DNA of 64,000 nt from Drosophila pseudoobscura (lineage: Eukaryota > Arthropoda > Insecta > Diptera > Drosophilidae). Each line of letters opens with the position of its first letter. Position 1 is the stretch's first letter. The stretch lies in NCBI RefSeq assembly GCF_009870125.1, contig NC_046681.1, positions 17,931,001-17,995,000 on the forward strand, written 5' to 3'. Of the stretch, positions 12,501-23,595 are shown piece by piece. The translations under genes and the position numbers were made by a program. The notes beneath the pieces are model-generated. The model had not been told where the DNA came from, ran no database searches, and was given only the letters and a program-made list of their open reading frames with translations.

Positions 12501-15500
12501 CAGAGAGGAGCACCTCTAATCATCATCAAAACAAATTAGTGTGTCGTCTGGCAAGTCTTTGACCAAGTCAGTAATACGGCGGAGAGCAAGGCAAATAATT
12601 TACATTTAGTTTGTGTGGCAGCCAAACGGAAAATTCATGGAAAACAATTCCCATACCTTTTGGCTGGGGAGCTGCTTGGATGGAAATTAAAAGTCAACAA
12701 TGCTCAACGACTAGCTCAGAGCTCAGAGCTCAGAGCTGAGAGCTCAGAGGAGCAGGTGTGGGTTGCCTGGAGGAACTAACTAGAATCGAAATTAATATTT
12801 ATAAACGCACATTCCCAAACGTTTGAAGCGGGTGGAAATGTTAATGGAAAAACGGCTTCAGAAGAGCGTAGAAGGGATGCGAGTACCAGTAAATGCAATG
12901 TAAAATTCCAAAGCAAGAGCTTTGGGCTTAGCCCCAAAACCCCGAAACACCGAAACCCCGAAAACATTGCAAGAATCTGTGGAAGTCCCCGAAGAACCCG
13001 AAAAACCACCTAAATTATAAACGTAAAAAGCATAAGCGAATAAAGTTGCGCTACTTAATCCCAGGGGGTCTTGAGACGCTCTGCGAAAGCAGTAACTGCG
13101 GAGCTCTAACAAGAAATAACATTTTTGAATTAGTAATAAACTGGTCCGCTGCGAAAACAACGGCTCAATAAATGGATGAAAAACAAATAAAACATTGTGT
13201 GCGACAACGGAGGGACAACAAAGGAAGAGTAAGCCAGCAGATACAGATACAGATACAACGCCAGCAGGGGAAACGAAAACGCAATGCGAAAAGGTTTAAG
13301 CAAAGGAAATGGAAATGGAAAACGAAAACGAGGAGTTGGGGGAGCAACTCACAACTCCAACCTAGTCCGGAAAAAGCTGACAAAGGCAAACGACAGGACG
13401 TATTCTAGGGACAAAGATGCCTTTGAATCCGTCCATGCAGCAAATGGAAGAGTGATATGTTTGCCTCTACATAGATGTTTTTGGCCTTACGCAGAATTGG
13501 GTTCTTTGAATGGCGGTAGCTTTGAATACGGCAAGCCTTTGTGCCACTGACGTATGCAGCATTCCTGGCTGTTGTGCTGGCATCTAGGCCGAAGCCAAGA
13601 CCAAGACGGTCGAATCTGGGATAGACACAATTCGGGTTGAGTTGTCGCTAAGAATAACGTCGCATATTCGTACGAGTTATGCAATTATGGGCGCTCCCAC
13701 CTTGCCACAGCGGTCTAATGAGCAACTTACGTCACGGGGACTGACAGCCTCTAGGAGGTGTTGCACAATGCGATTGAGTTTCAGGCAGGGCAGGGCAGGG
13801 CCAGGCGCGGAAAAACGCCAAAGGGAAACTTTGTCTTAATAACACGAGACGCACGCACTTATTATTATTATTGCACATTAATTGCGCGCACAGGCGGGTG
13901 GGGCGGAGCAGGGCAGGGCAAGGCAACTTTATTAAAAAGTAAAGCACAATCATGTGCACACATGCAAATTTTATGGTTTGGAACACGTGTCACAGCACAG
14001 CGGAGGAGGCAGGCCAAGCTGCCATCGGCGACGGCCGTCAACCACAGCAACCAGACCATGCACCCGCACCCGCACCCGCACCCGAACACGCCCATGCCCA
14101 CACTCACGCCCACGCAATGCCACAATAAATACAATTAAAATATTCATTTTACTTATTGTATATATTTGCGTGCATAAATAAAATACAATTTCAGGACGAC
14201 AGTTAAACGGAACGAAAAAAAAAAACAATAAATAAATAAGAAAACATAAATTACGTATACGACTCGTCGCCGCGCCCACCCTCAAGGCAGGGGCGTGAGG
14301 CATGAAGCACGGAGCACGGGTCGTGCCACTGCAGCAGCAGCAGCAGCAGCACAACATATGAAAGGCAAAAGCTTTTAAGCGCACTTAACTCATAATATTC
14401 CGCGGTGAAGCGACGAGGTGGAAGTATTCGTATTGTAAATTGAAAATTAAAAAGCTGACAAAATTTGTTTCACTTTTCCCCGAAGGCTATGCGGATCGGA
14501 ATACCAGGCAATATAGTAATTCCGTGCCGACCTCGGCTCCACGGGCTCTAGTCACCCGTGTGACGCAGATAAAAAATGCTTCTTAAAGCCGGGACAGAAA
14601 TTATACCCACTGAAAAGCGTCCTTTAAGTAGAGAGTGGTCTGTGCATCGGGACTTTTGGGGACCCTAATGGGGAGCTACAAAAAATATACAAATCCCAAA
14701 ATTGTTTACAACTTTTTAATAACTAATGTTCCGCCTGGAAGGCCGAGTCTATTAGGTGAAGAGGCGGGTGTAATAAAGAAGTTTATGTCGAGATGTCATC
14801 GTTTGAGTTGTAAAAAATATTACGACCAAATAACTTATTTTGCTGGCTGGCTGCCGGTGATGCGGTGATGCGCTGCGGCGCGATGACAACTTCTTATATT
14901 TAATTAAAAATAACGATGTTGCAACTCACCCGCCAAAGTACTCCATTTCCTTATTAACGGTCTGGTCTCTAATAATTTCCTCTTTGCAGAACTGGCACGC
15001 CATCATTAGCAGCTCGCTGGCATCGCTGTTGTTGCTGGGCGTCTCAACGCTGATTGCGATTGCTTTGGTCATACACACGGAGCTGATGCCCAAGAAATAT
15101 CTGCAGATATCTGCCGGCAGCAAGCCGGCGACGCCCACCAAGCAGGACAAAAGACGCCGCGAGCGCGAGAGTTTAAGCAACATTACCCAAATTCGCGCCC
15201 AGTCGCCGGTGGGGGCTGCGGTGGGAGCCACCACAAGCTCTGGCAACAATCGCAGGCCTCTTTCGGTGAACAACAATTCCTCTCTGCAGGGCGGAGCGGC
15301 GGGTATACGTGGCGCCATTGGCATTAGCTGGCTGCTGCCGCTCCTCTTCGCAGTTGCCGCCCCACTAATCTGCAGCATCATTGGCAAGTGGCCGCGCCAT
15401 TGGTGGCTAGATATTCTGTCCACTGTGTCTTCTTCGGATGACTCTGTCAGCAAGTCCGATGCCGAACCAACGGAGTTTGATGGCGTCTACTATTCAACGC

Positions 15501-18500
15501 ATTCGCTCCTCAATGGCGATAATTTACGACTGGAATCGGAAGCGCTGCTGGGAAATGCAACGAGCTCTCCAGCTGAGACATCATCAATTGGGCTAGGCGA
15601 TGATGTGGCCACGTCAACGTCATCAATCACAGCCGGCAGTGGCACTGGCAACAGCACTGGCTCCAGCAGTGACAGCAGCATGGCAGTCGAAGTAGCTGCG
15701 GCCTCGACTTGGCCACAGCAACAACAGCATATGCCAGCCACTTGGAGCCGCACCACCTCCTCATCGAGCACTTCAGGCTACGGATTTCAGGCCGCGGCTC
15801 TTACTTCCGACCTGAACGGAGCGGCATCGACGCCGTTGTCGCCTTCTCTGAGCTTCATCCTGTTCGTTTGCATCGATTTTCTTTTCATTTTTCTTTTCTT
15901 TGCTCTGTTTGCCATTTTAATGAAGAAACTTTTGTGGTTGTGGCACAAGAATCGCAATGTGCATACGCATCCGTTGGATAAATTCAATCTGGCTCTCCAA
16001 AGGCGGTAAGTCGAAGAAAACTAGAATACAGATAAAACGGAATGAGAATGGGGCAGGACTTAAAAAATAATCATGATGGAAAGTTTACAAAACCCAGAAC
16101 CCCCCTCGGATCACTTCATATTGTGGTCTGCGCTAATCTAAGCTGAAAAATCACTGCCCACAACAATCGGTGCTTAATATTATCGTCATTTTCTTAATCT
16201 ATTCCAACGTATTCCGACAGACTTGGCCTACTTTACAGGGCAGGAGGACTGCTGCTGGTTAAGCTATGCACCGATGGGTTCTTCATCGTTTATGTTAATT
16301 CATTACCGGATACTCTATGGGCATATCCGTTCGGCATATCGTGTATAATATTGGTAAGTCCAGAGAACAGTACACATGCGTTGAGCGTTAAGGGGCTTAG
16401 TGCCCGAATATTCGTAGCCGTTTGGCTTACTGGTCGGAAGTTCAATTTGAGTCCATCCTTCGAGACAGCTGCCTGTGTCACCGAAACTATTGGGGTTCGG
16501 GCTGGGGTTCCGTGGGTTCTTATGCAAATCCGGTTTCCTTTTTATTTTCAACGTCTTATTAAACTTGCATATTTCATCAAAGTGTAGAGCCTGCATACAC
16601 TTACAGGTGACGGTGAAATTATGCATGCAAAAACAACGGAGGGCGTGAGCACGGAAAACCACGCGCGGAGCAAACTGCTCGCGCAGACTGCATTAGCAGC
16701 CAGATCAAAGTACCGGAAGAAGCCTTTTTGTGTTTATTTTGCACTTGCCTTTGACACTTGGCTCTGGTTTCCGCCTCCTCGAGCTCCTCCTCAAGCTGTT
16801 ATTGTTTTCTTTTTACTCCTCTGCTCGTTGATTTGCTGTGCAAATGAAATAAGTGCGCTTCACTTTTGCACCTTGCCACTCAAGCGGCAACTTCGGCTCG
16901 GCTCGGGCGAGCCAAGTTCCAAGTTCCAAAGATACAATGCACACAAGTTTTTGGATTCATTGAGGAGGGAGCTCACCGAGGAGACCACTGCTTTTGCTTT
17001 TGCTTTGGCTTTTGCCGGCACTTATTTGTATCATTCTTCTGCCACAACTGAATTAAACGCATTTAACGCTCTACGCACGCCCCACAATCAGCTCACAATC
17101 CAATTAAATAAACAATTATCTACACAAGCCAAGGCATTGGGTAGGTGTATCCTTGCAAAACTAATCACATAATTACACGCACACACTTTGATGTGGGACT
17201 GTGGGGATGTGGGGATGTGGGCAGCCGGCAAGTGAGTCGGCATGTGGGGCGCATTCGGCACATTCAAATTCAAATACAAACAAATTAGGTCGAGCCCCTT
17301 CTTGAATCGAAACCGCAATGTCTACAACCCTCTCCGTGCCAGTGGTCTGGACTATTAATGTGCACCAAAATCACTTTGATTGTGGGCGTAGGCCTCTGTA
17401 GGCCTCCGTAGGCTCTGTCTGCGTTTCTGTTTAATTATTTAAGCAAGGACTAAAGCAGACATTAAAAGGCTCAGGATTCTTTCCGGTACATGGAAGGGAA
17501 GTCCATACCATAAGAAATGTTTGGCATACGAGTATCGAGCCCAGGCCGGAGGGACGACTCCTTCGCTAATTTCGCAATTAATTCTGGTCGAAAATCCCGG
17601 CGTGGTATTCGGTGTCTGTCTCCCATAAATTCCGCCCTCGGGAAAAGACACAACAATGGCTGTAGTGCTCTGGTCAGTTCCATATGTTACACCATCGATT
17701 TATGGTTGCCTTTTGGTCATGCATTCAATTTCCTAATCGGTTGCTTCGATTTTCATGTTGGGAGTCATGTTGGGGCACTCTGAGGGTCCCTTTAATTGAA
17801 GTGGCTTCCGATACTTAACGACTCAATCGTCTTGATAATCCCCATATGGTTGACACACGAATTTTATTAGGGTCTACCCAGACCCTAAGAGAAATTGTAT
17901 ATTGTATGTACGTACGTACAATCACTGCCATTACTCAAACCGCTCCATTTGCAGGGCTTCGGAATCCTCTTTTGTTTTGTCATCAAGGCTGAGAGCCAGC
18001 TGCGGGGGCCCCCGTTCCTGAGCAGCAACGGTAGCAGTCAGAACAGCTCGTTAAAGCAGACAAAGTTCAACACGAGTAAGAGCAGCCTGGACGATAACTA
18101 CTGCACTACAACGGCTAACGTCAACAGTCCATTAAGCTGTAGGTTGTCGCCATGAGAACTAGACACTGGTTCAATGCCTAACCCGAATCCAAATCCTTTT
18201 ACAGTCTACACCAACCATGACAAAGAGAAGGAGAACGAATGTGCGGTATCATTGTCAATGTCAAATGCAGGAGTAACGGCTGTGGAGGCATCGCAGGCAT
18301 CTTCATCTGGAGCGAGCGCCCCACCCCTGCAATCAAAGGTGGGACTGGAGCTGTCCGGAGCAAATGGAACTGGCGTTCAGCTGCCGTTGACAATCATTTC
18401 CACGGCGCCTCGTTGCCAGGCAGCAACTCCGGCTTCGGTGGCAATTGGCAGCTCGACGAAGACCTTCCTCGGTGACCGCCAAACGCTGCCCCTGACTGTT

Positions 18501-19377
18501 GCACCTTCGCCGGACACACGCTGCTGCGCCCTACTTAGTGGAGGAAACGCATACGATGCATACACGATGAGCATGGGGATGGGGGGACTTACAGGGAGCC
18601 TTGGAAGGCGTACATTGCATCAGCAACCAACTCATTTCCGTTCGGGACCATACGGGGACTTTGTGGGTGTCGAGACACTGGATATACTCCAAGGCGTAGC
18701 AGCAGGTAGGTAAACCGTACGAAAACAGAAGCTACCCCAGTCCCAATCGAAGAAGTGAAATTACAAATGCAAATGGGAGTGCATTGAAAATGATATTCGC
18801 TTCGATGACCACTGTAAATCTCCTTGCAGATAGCATAATTGGAATTCACACCAGCGCCATAATGCCCTCGGCCACGTCCGCTTCTCATTACGTTCCGCTG
18901 CAACATAATCCATATGTAGATTTTGTGCCCAGCTCACTGATACTCAGCTTGCCAGCGCCCCAGTTGCCACCACCGCCGACCATAAGTGGCAACCTGAGCA
19001 ATGCCGGGATGTCCAGCGCCACACTCTCGATGTCGTTGCCCACACCAAACCCCAAGACGCAGAAGCGGGTAACCATTCTGGAACCCACGTCAAGGACGAC
19101 CTTCGACCCTCTGCTACCCACAATGGTGGCAGCAGTGGTCTCAACTTCCACCGTCACCAGCACTGCGACGGCGGCTGCAATTCCTACATCTACGCAAAGT
19201 GGCGAAGTAGGATGTGGCAGTGGCAGTGGTGCTGATGGCAATGATGCTACGCTAGATCGCATCACCCTGGACCTCGACTATTTACTAAATAGGGGAAATT
19301 TGGAGAACGGAGAAGGAGGTGGGCCAGAGCCATCGCCCCCCCAGAATGAGCCCACTGACGACACACTGAAAAACTGA
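3516..19377 (+). CDS. Adhesion-type G-protein-coupled receptor (Ig, HormR, GAIN/GPS, 7TM), 3' part of gene
   Basis: Exons read by eye: 3516-4214, 4902-5018, 8850-9241, 9772-9921, 10752-10934, 10995-11133, 11703-11912, 14990-16005, 16221-16353, 17955-18138, 18205-18705, 18830-19377. All junctions are GT-AG with matching phases, giving 1423 residues from the window edge. Order (window numbering): Ig domain (Cys41, Trp59, Cys98); hormone-receptor domain (Cys124, 147, 159, 177); GAIN-like region; degenerate GPS at about 535-555; seven hydrophobic segments at about 570-595, 602-625, 631-660, 740-762, 918-941, 975-998 and 1000-1022; then a tail of about 400 residues of low complexity. Ig plus HormR plus GAIN plus 7TM is the plan of vertebrate ADGRA receptors, with LRRs expected upstream; ADGRB is an alternative. 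Such receptors sit in the plasma membrane and link adhesion to signalling. Melanogaster counterparts I considered are CG44153/CG31714 and CG15744, but I cannot decide between them. The 5' end is missing. Confidence 0.86.
5019..8849 (+). other. Large GPCR intron (3.8 kb)
   Basis: This intron lies between the two phase-0 exons of the GAIN region. It starts with a good donor (GTAAGT) and ends at TTTCAG. A 7-bp repeat (GGCAAG plus C or T) sits immediately after the donor at 5025-5051, and AACCG is repeated four times at 5251-5270. No nested gene is recognised; short open frames show no domain and no splice-site support. Confidence 0.7.
5025..5051. repeat. Four copies of a 7-bp unit next to a splice donor
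   Basis: GGCAAG plus C or T repeated four times, starting six bases after the donor GT at 5019. It may affect local RNA structure; no known factor site is claimed. Confidence 0.8.
11913..14989 (+). other. GPCR intron between TM2 and TM3 exons (3.1 kb)
   Basis: The donor is GTGAGT after the TM2 exon and the acceptor is TTTGCAG before the TM3 exon, both phase 0. It contains a 7-bp GCTCAGA repeat near 12714-12748, CACCCG/CACGCC repeats near 14058-14115, and a short CAG run near 14331-14350. Its length could house regulatory DNA, but no nested gene is recognised. Confidence 0.65.
16354..17954 (+). other. GPCR intron within the TM7 coding region (1.6 kb)
   Basis: The donor GTAAGT follows a phase-0 exon ending in CIIL, and the acceptor TTTGCAG precedes GFGILFCF. 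Together the flanking exons make the last membrane segment. It contains GTGGGGAT repeats near 17195-17220 and an alternating GTAC tract near 17907-17920. An open frame at 16621-17172 has no recognisable domain and no splice support, so it was not called. Confidence 0.65.
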
Positions 19378-20210
19378 ATCAACAGCAGCAAAGTGAGCGG
19401 CACTAAGCCGACACATTTATTCTATTTTGCCTATACTAGTACTAGTACACTAAGATGCATTTACGAGGCTTCGATTTTGAATATCAGGTGTAAATAGGTG
19501 TAAATAAATGGACTAGACAAGCCTAAAGTAGAAAGCTCTGTGAATATTTCTGTTTTTATGCATTAACTAACATTAACTGAAAGTTGTTGAGTAGTTTAAA
19601 AGCTGACACGTGACAGATGGAAAACTATGATAACAATCTGAATGCAAGTCACAGTTTAGCCCCATTATACGAGTGTATCTCTCTGTCGGAGAATAATATG
19701 GTATGCTAGGCTCTCATAATTGGAAAAATATCATTTCGAGTGATTTCGACATCAAGCATAACTAGATTCATATTAAGATTACAAAAATTAACTAAGCGAC
19801 ATCGCATATTAAAACCAACTGAGAGAATTTAAACAAGAGGTAACTTTTTAGCTAGATTTACAAAAGGGTACTAAACATAACAATATGAAAGCGATAAATT
19901 AAAGAGCGAGAACACTGAAGTGTGAAAAAGTTTTTGATTCCATTTAAAATTTTCCTAGTCTTAACACAAAATAAAGCCCAATTAAGATATGAAAACTTAC
20001 AAAATACAATAATTGTAATACTAATAAGAATAACAGGACTATTTCTGCAACAAAATTAATTATACAGATATATCTTTAAATAAACTCAAGACTCTTGTTA
20101 GAAAAACTATGAAAAAACCGAAGCGAGTGTGATTTTCTTTTCAAATATGAATTGGGCAAAGGTAAGGAGTCATCTATAAAACTCTTTTGTTATTCAAATC
20201 ATAGTAGTAC
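19378..20210 (+). other. 3' UTR of the GPCR gene and downstream spacer
   Basis: AT-rich sequence after the GPCR stop (TGA 19375-19377). AATAAA hexamers occur at 19503-19508, 19970-19975 and 20079-20084, giving several possible poly(A) sites and a 3' UTR of roughly 0.15 to 0.7 kb. No open frame of note is present. Which site is used cannot be told from sequence. Confidence 0.6.
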
Positions 20211-20352
20211 TTACTTGGCGTTGGTTGGCTTGTGATACTCCTCGATAGTCTCTGAAGTGATAAAAATATCAGAAGCCTGTGAAAGAAATGGTACTTTAGA
20301 AATACAGATTTATACTTTACGATTCCTTAAGCGACTTACCGAACTCTACCAT
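20211..20352 (-). CDS. Possible spliced micro-ORF (17 residues)
   Basis: On the minus strand an ATG at 20352-20350 opens a 13-base exon (20340-20352) followed by a strong donor (GTAAGTC). An acceptor (TTTTTATCACTTCAG) leads to exon 20211-20251, where the frame reads to TAA. The product would be MVEFETIEEYHKPTNAK. A second acceptor (TTTCTTTCACAG) 23 bases further upstream would put a stop in this frame, so acceptor choice matters. The pair of strong splice signals in an otherwise plain 0.5-kb spacer is what draws attention. It might instead be the last exons of a non-coding transcript or of a longer protein with unseen upstream exons. I recognise no family. Confidence 0.3.
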
Positions 20353-20675
20353 CGTTACAAAATGACCAATTGGTTTACATTACAATTACATCACGATTCG
20401 TGCTGAAATGCTTAGAGCCCAACTGGATCCCCGAGTAAACGTACAGTATCAATGTAGTGTATTGGGTCGACAAAAATACTTCACATTAACCACACACCGC
20501 CACTAATGTTTACTGTTCTACAACCATCACCAAGTAGGAATATTTACCACCAGGAAATCAACAAAACCAACAAAAACTACACTGTTTTACATGTTTATTA
20601 AAGATTAGTTGTAATTTAATTTTTAGGAGCTTATTGCACAAACCTTCTACATATCTGCACGATCATTGTAAGGTC
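20353..20675. other. Intergenic spacer between micro-ORF and serpin 3' end
   Basis: About 320 bases with no gene recognised. It should include the serpin 3' UTR: on the minus strand an AATAAA hexamer (TTTATT on plus, within 20593-20600) lies some 80 bases past the serpin stop. Any promoter for the small minus-strand transcript at 20211-20352 would also fall here. Confidence 0.5.
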
Positions 20676-22007
20676 CTAAAACTCTACCACGTGTCCCATC
20701 AAGTAGGTGACATTCTCACTGCGTATGGCAAAGAAAAACGGATGGTCGGCCCGAAAGAACTTTTGACGGGAGGAATTGCTGATCACAATGGGTTTATACT
20801 CTGACGAAAAAGAAAACGGGATGGGATACAATAAGTTGGAAGCTTGTGGGGAGTACATATTGTACATACCTGCCGCGGCTCTGGGTGGTTCTGATCCAGA
20901 ACCAGACTCATTTAGGTTAATCCGCAACTTTTGGAGAACGTCGGCTACGGGCAGATTTCCGGAGGGATGCACATGCTTAAAGTTCGCCGATGCCGAAAAG
21001 ATCTCTTCAAAACCGAGCTATAAATAAATTGAATTTTTAAATGTTCTCATCGCATATAAATGTCCGCGCATAACCTGACGTAGGCAGATTATTCCCATTC
21101 TACTGACCTGCTTCAAGGGCTGCCGCAAGCTGCACTCGAAATCGATACTAAATTTAGGCAGCAGCACCTGCACTCCCTCCATTTGCATGCACTGCTGCAA
21201 TGCGCCCAGATCGATTCCGCGCAGCTGGCCTTCCAGTTTCGCGAGTCCCTCGCGTTGATTGGGCAGGATTAGCAGCATGGACAGTTCTTCAGCGTGCTCG
21301 TAGGGAAGCTCAATGGCGCGGGCGTTCAGTTCCCTCAGCTCCGCGTACTTCACAAACATATCGTCGTCGAACAGCATGGCCACCGACTTTGATGTTTCGC
21401 CTTTGTTGCTGTGGAACTCGTAGAGACCCGTACGGTATGCACTAAAGGGAAGAAACCACTTGCTTTGGAGGTTCGCCGCCAGCAAGAGCAGCAGCTTGGC
21501 CGCATGACCACTATCTACAAGAGTCGATTGCCAGTTGCCGCCTCCAACAGCGGCCAATATCTGTTCGCTTACGTGACGACGCAGCTTCTCCGTCTGTTCC
21601 ATATTGATGCACTCGGCAGTCACATGAAAGTATGTTTGAGCAATTTTCTGAAAATCTTCAGCTATCCCTCCAGGGCTGGACTCAGGGTTCGGCTGTATCA
21701 GCAGGCGGTTCTGCAATTCAACGTGGGTATCAGCATCCCTGGTTACATTTGCAAGCTCTGCAGCGTAATAGTTGGCCATCTTGGCATTGCTTGGGAAGCG
21801 TTGCGTAAGCCGCAACAGCTTCTGGAATTCTTCTGCGGTGGCTCCATCTGAGCCAAGGTAGAGGAGTGCCAGACTGGCTTCCAGGAGCAGAGGCGACATG
21901 AGCACATTCTGATCGGTGGCCGTCGATGCAATGCTGTGATAGATCTCCGCAGCTAGATTGGACTCCGGTGGAACGCTGCTCGCAGGGGGATTGGGTGCTT
22001 CACTCAT
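20676..22007 (-). CDS. Spn31A: Serpin (Spn31A-like), probably intracellular and non-inhibitory
   Basis: Three exons (21108-22007, 20870-21017, 20676-20800) give 390 residues, the normal length for a serpin. Family signs are helix-A text (NVLMSPLLLEASLALLYLG), an ADHPFFFAI segment after the reactive loop, and strand text DFECSLRQPLKQ. No signal peptide is seen at MSEAPNPPASS, which suggests an intracellular protein. The reactive-loop hinge reads NESGSGSEPPRAAAEY (336-351): prolines and glutamate replace the small-residue run that inhibitory serpins need to insert the loop into sheet A. I therefore infer a non-inhibitory or altered function. The symbol rests on the neighbourhood (beside importin alpha2 and the Cpr31A-like gene), not on alignment. 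An in-frame upstream exon may add 19 residues (see 23578-23595). Confidence 0.82.
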
Positions 22008-22046
22008 AATGGGGCGGCTCAGATCTGCTGCTCTTGCGATGGAATC

Positions 22047-23577
22047 CTGTAAAATATGTACATAAAAAATAAATTAATCTATTCCACATGCTTGCAATCT
22101 AGGCATACATATATCTATGATGGTTTACGCCATATGATCTATTAAATTGAACCATCTTAGCCTCAGATTCCCTTTCAGCATAATGTGAAACACATGTGTC
22201 GACATTTATACGACACTAACATAAACTTTGCCCTGAACTATGCGAGGTTAAACTGAAATGAAAAAAAAGTGCAGATAAGATTCTACACTTTACACTAATT
22301 TCCATTGCGATTCGCCGCCTCCAAGAGACAAAACTTAGCTAGTTGCCACTAAAGTGGTTTTCGTAATAAAAAACGAAGCGTAATTTCTTCTGTTTCAATA
22401 CCTAAACAAGGCACGAAGGAACAAAAGCACACAGAGTACAAAACAAATGATTAAATAAATAAAGTAAGCGAGAGAACACTTGACACAATTTTCGGCAAGC
22501 AAACAAAACGGAAGCGCCGAGTCGGAAAACTTTCTGACAGTGCTTTGGCTGTATATTTCACGCGAATTTTGGTTTGGCTTGGTTTGGTTTGTTTCTGTTC
22601 TTCTCGGTGGTGGGGGCCCACTCCCTTAACCAATCCCGAATTGCATTTCATGGCGATTCCTATGCGGCGCGCACACTTTCTGCTCGCTTAATTGCCCCAT
22701 CAACCAACTGCACCCCCACCCAAATGGAAAATAAAAACGAACTGTTTTCCGCTCAAAGTATACGTACACACGCCTACGCCTACGCCCACGCCTACGCCAA
22801 CGGCAGCGTCACTGCTCTCGCTATATAAGTAGCGCTACTCTAATACTAGACATTGTTTTTGTTTATTTTTGGTGCGCCAATTTTGTTTTCTTTCTTTACG
22901 AAATTACACTACATCATGAGTTTGTCAAATGTGTTGTTTTTTAAAGTCTATTGCTCTATTGCAAAATAGAGCGCAAATGCACATCCGACGTTAATGGCTG
23001 AGTGGCATATGGCAAATCCTCACTGGATTTCCATAGCTGCGTGCGAGGTCATGGCAGCGCTTTCGAAGTGGCATCATCAACCACAATAGTTTTCTGTGAA
23101 ATATTCGAGCAGCAGTCAATTCTGATCAGTGGCACAAAGGCCTCTTCATTTCGTTTGAAATGACCATCACACCGTTTTGACTGAAAAGTGCCGTAACAAT
23201 ATTTAAGATACGCTTTTACCTGAACGAATCTTGTTAGAAGTTCTATCGAGGTAGTGCTGAACAGAAAACAGGAGACAGAAAATTATGTAAAGTTTGTGCT
23301 TGTAAAGATTCGCGCCCGCACGCAGCTTCGGACAAAAATCGACTAAATGCTCGCGCTCGGAAACAATAAAAGAATTCAAAAAGAACCAATTAAGTTTGCC
23401 CGGCGCTGCTCACACCCGCCTCATCGATGACGACACTTGGGCAATGCGGAGGCAAAAGCTCTGGCTCTGGCCAATGTCTTCATACCGGTTCAGATTTTCG
23501 GCAACTACTTTTCCGATGCCACATTTTAATCTATTTTTATAATTTGTTTGCCGTGAATTAAATCTAAAAAGACTTAC
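22047..23577 (-). other. Probable 5' intron of the serpin gene
   Basis: On the minus strand the acceptor is TTTTACAG (ending at 22047) and the best donor is GTAAGTC at 23571-23577. The stretch is AT-rich with a run of CGCCTA-type repeats near 22770-22802. No exon of another gene is recognised in it. Confidence 0.5.
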
Positions 23578-23595
23578 GGTGGACTGCCGCTGCAT
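23578..23595 (-). CDS. Possible additional first coding exon of the serpin
   Basis: ATG at 23595-23593 starts six codons (MQRQST) that end exactly at a strong donor. Spliced to the acceptor at 22047, the frame runs through 13 more codons (DSIARAADLSRPI) without a stop into the serpin ATG at 22007. The product would be 409 residues. The added segment is polar and is not a signal peptide. The alternative is that this is 5' UTR and the in-frame continuity is chance; 19 codons without a stop is not rare enough to decide. Confidence 0.4.

Noticed and set aside
13868-14384. Open frames on both strands over CACCCG/CACGCC and CAG repeats
   Set aside because: Low-complexity products (alternating Arg-Thr or Val-Arg) in a GPCR intron; no start context or splice support.
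16621-17172. Plus-strand frame of 183 codons in a GPCR intron
   Set aside because: No recognisable domain, not bounded by good splice sites, and the flanking TM7 exons join cleanly without it.
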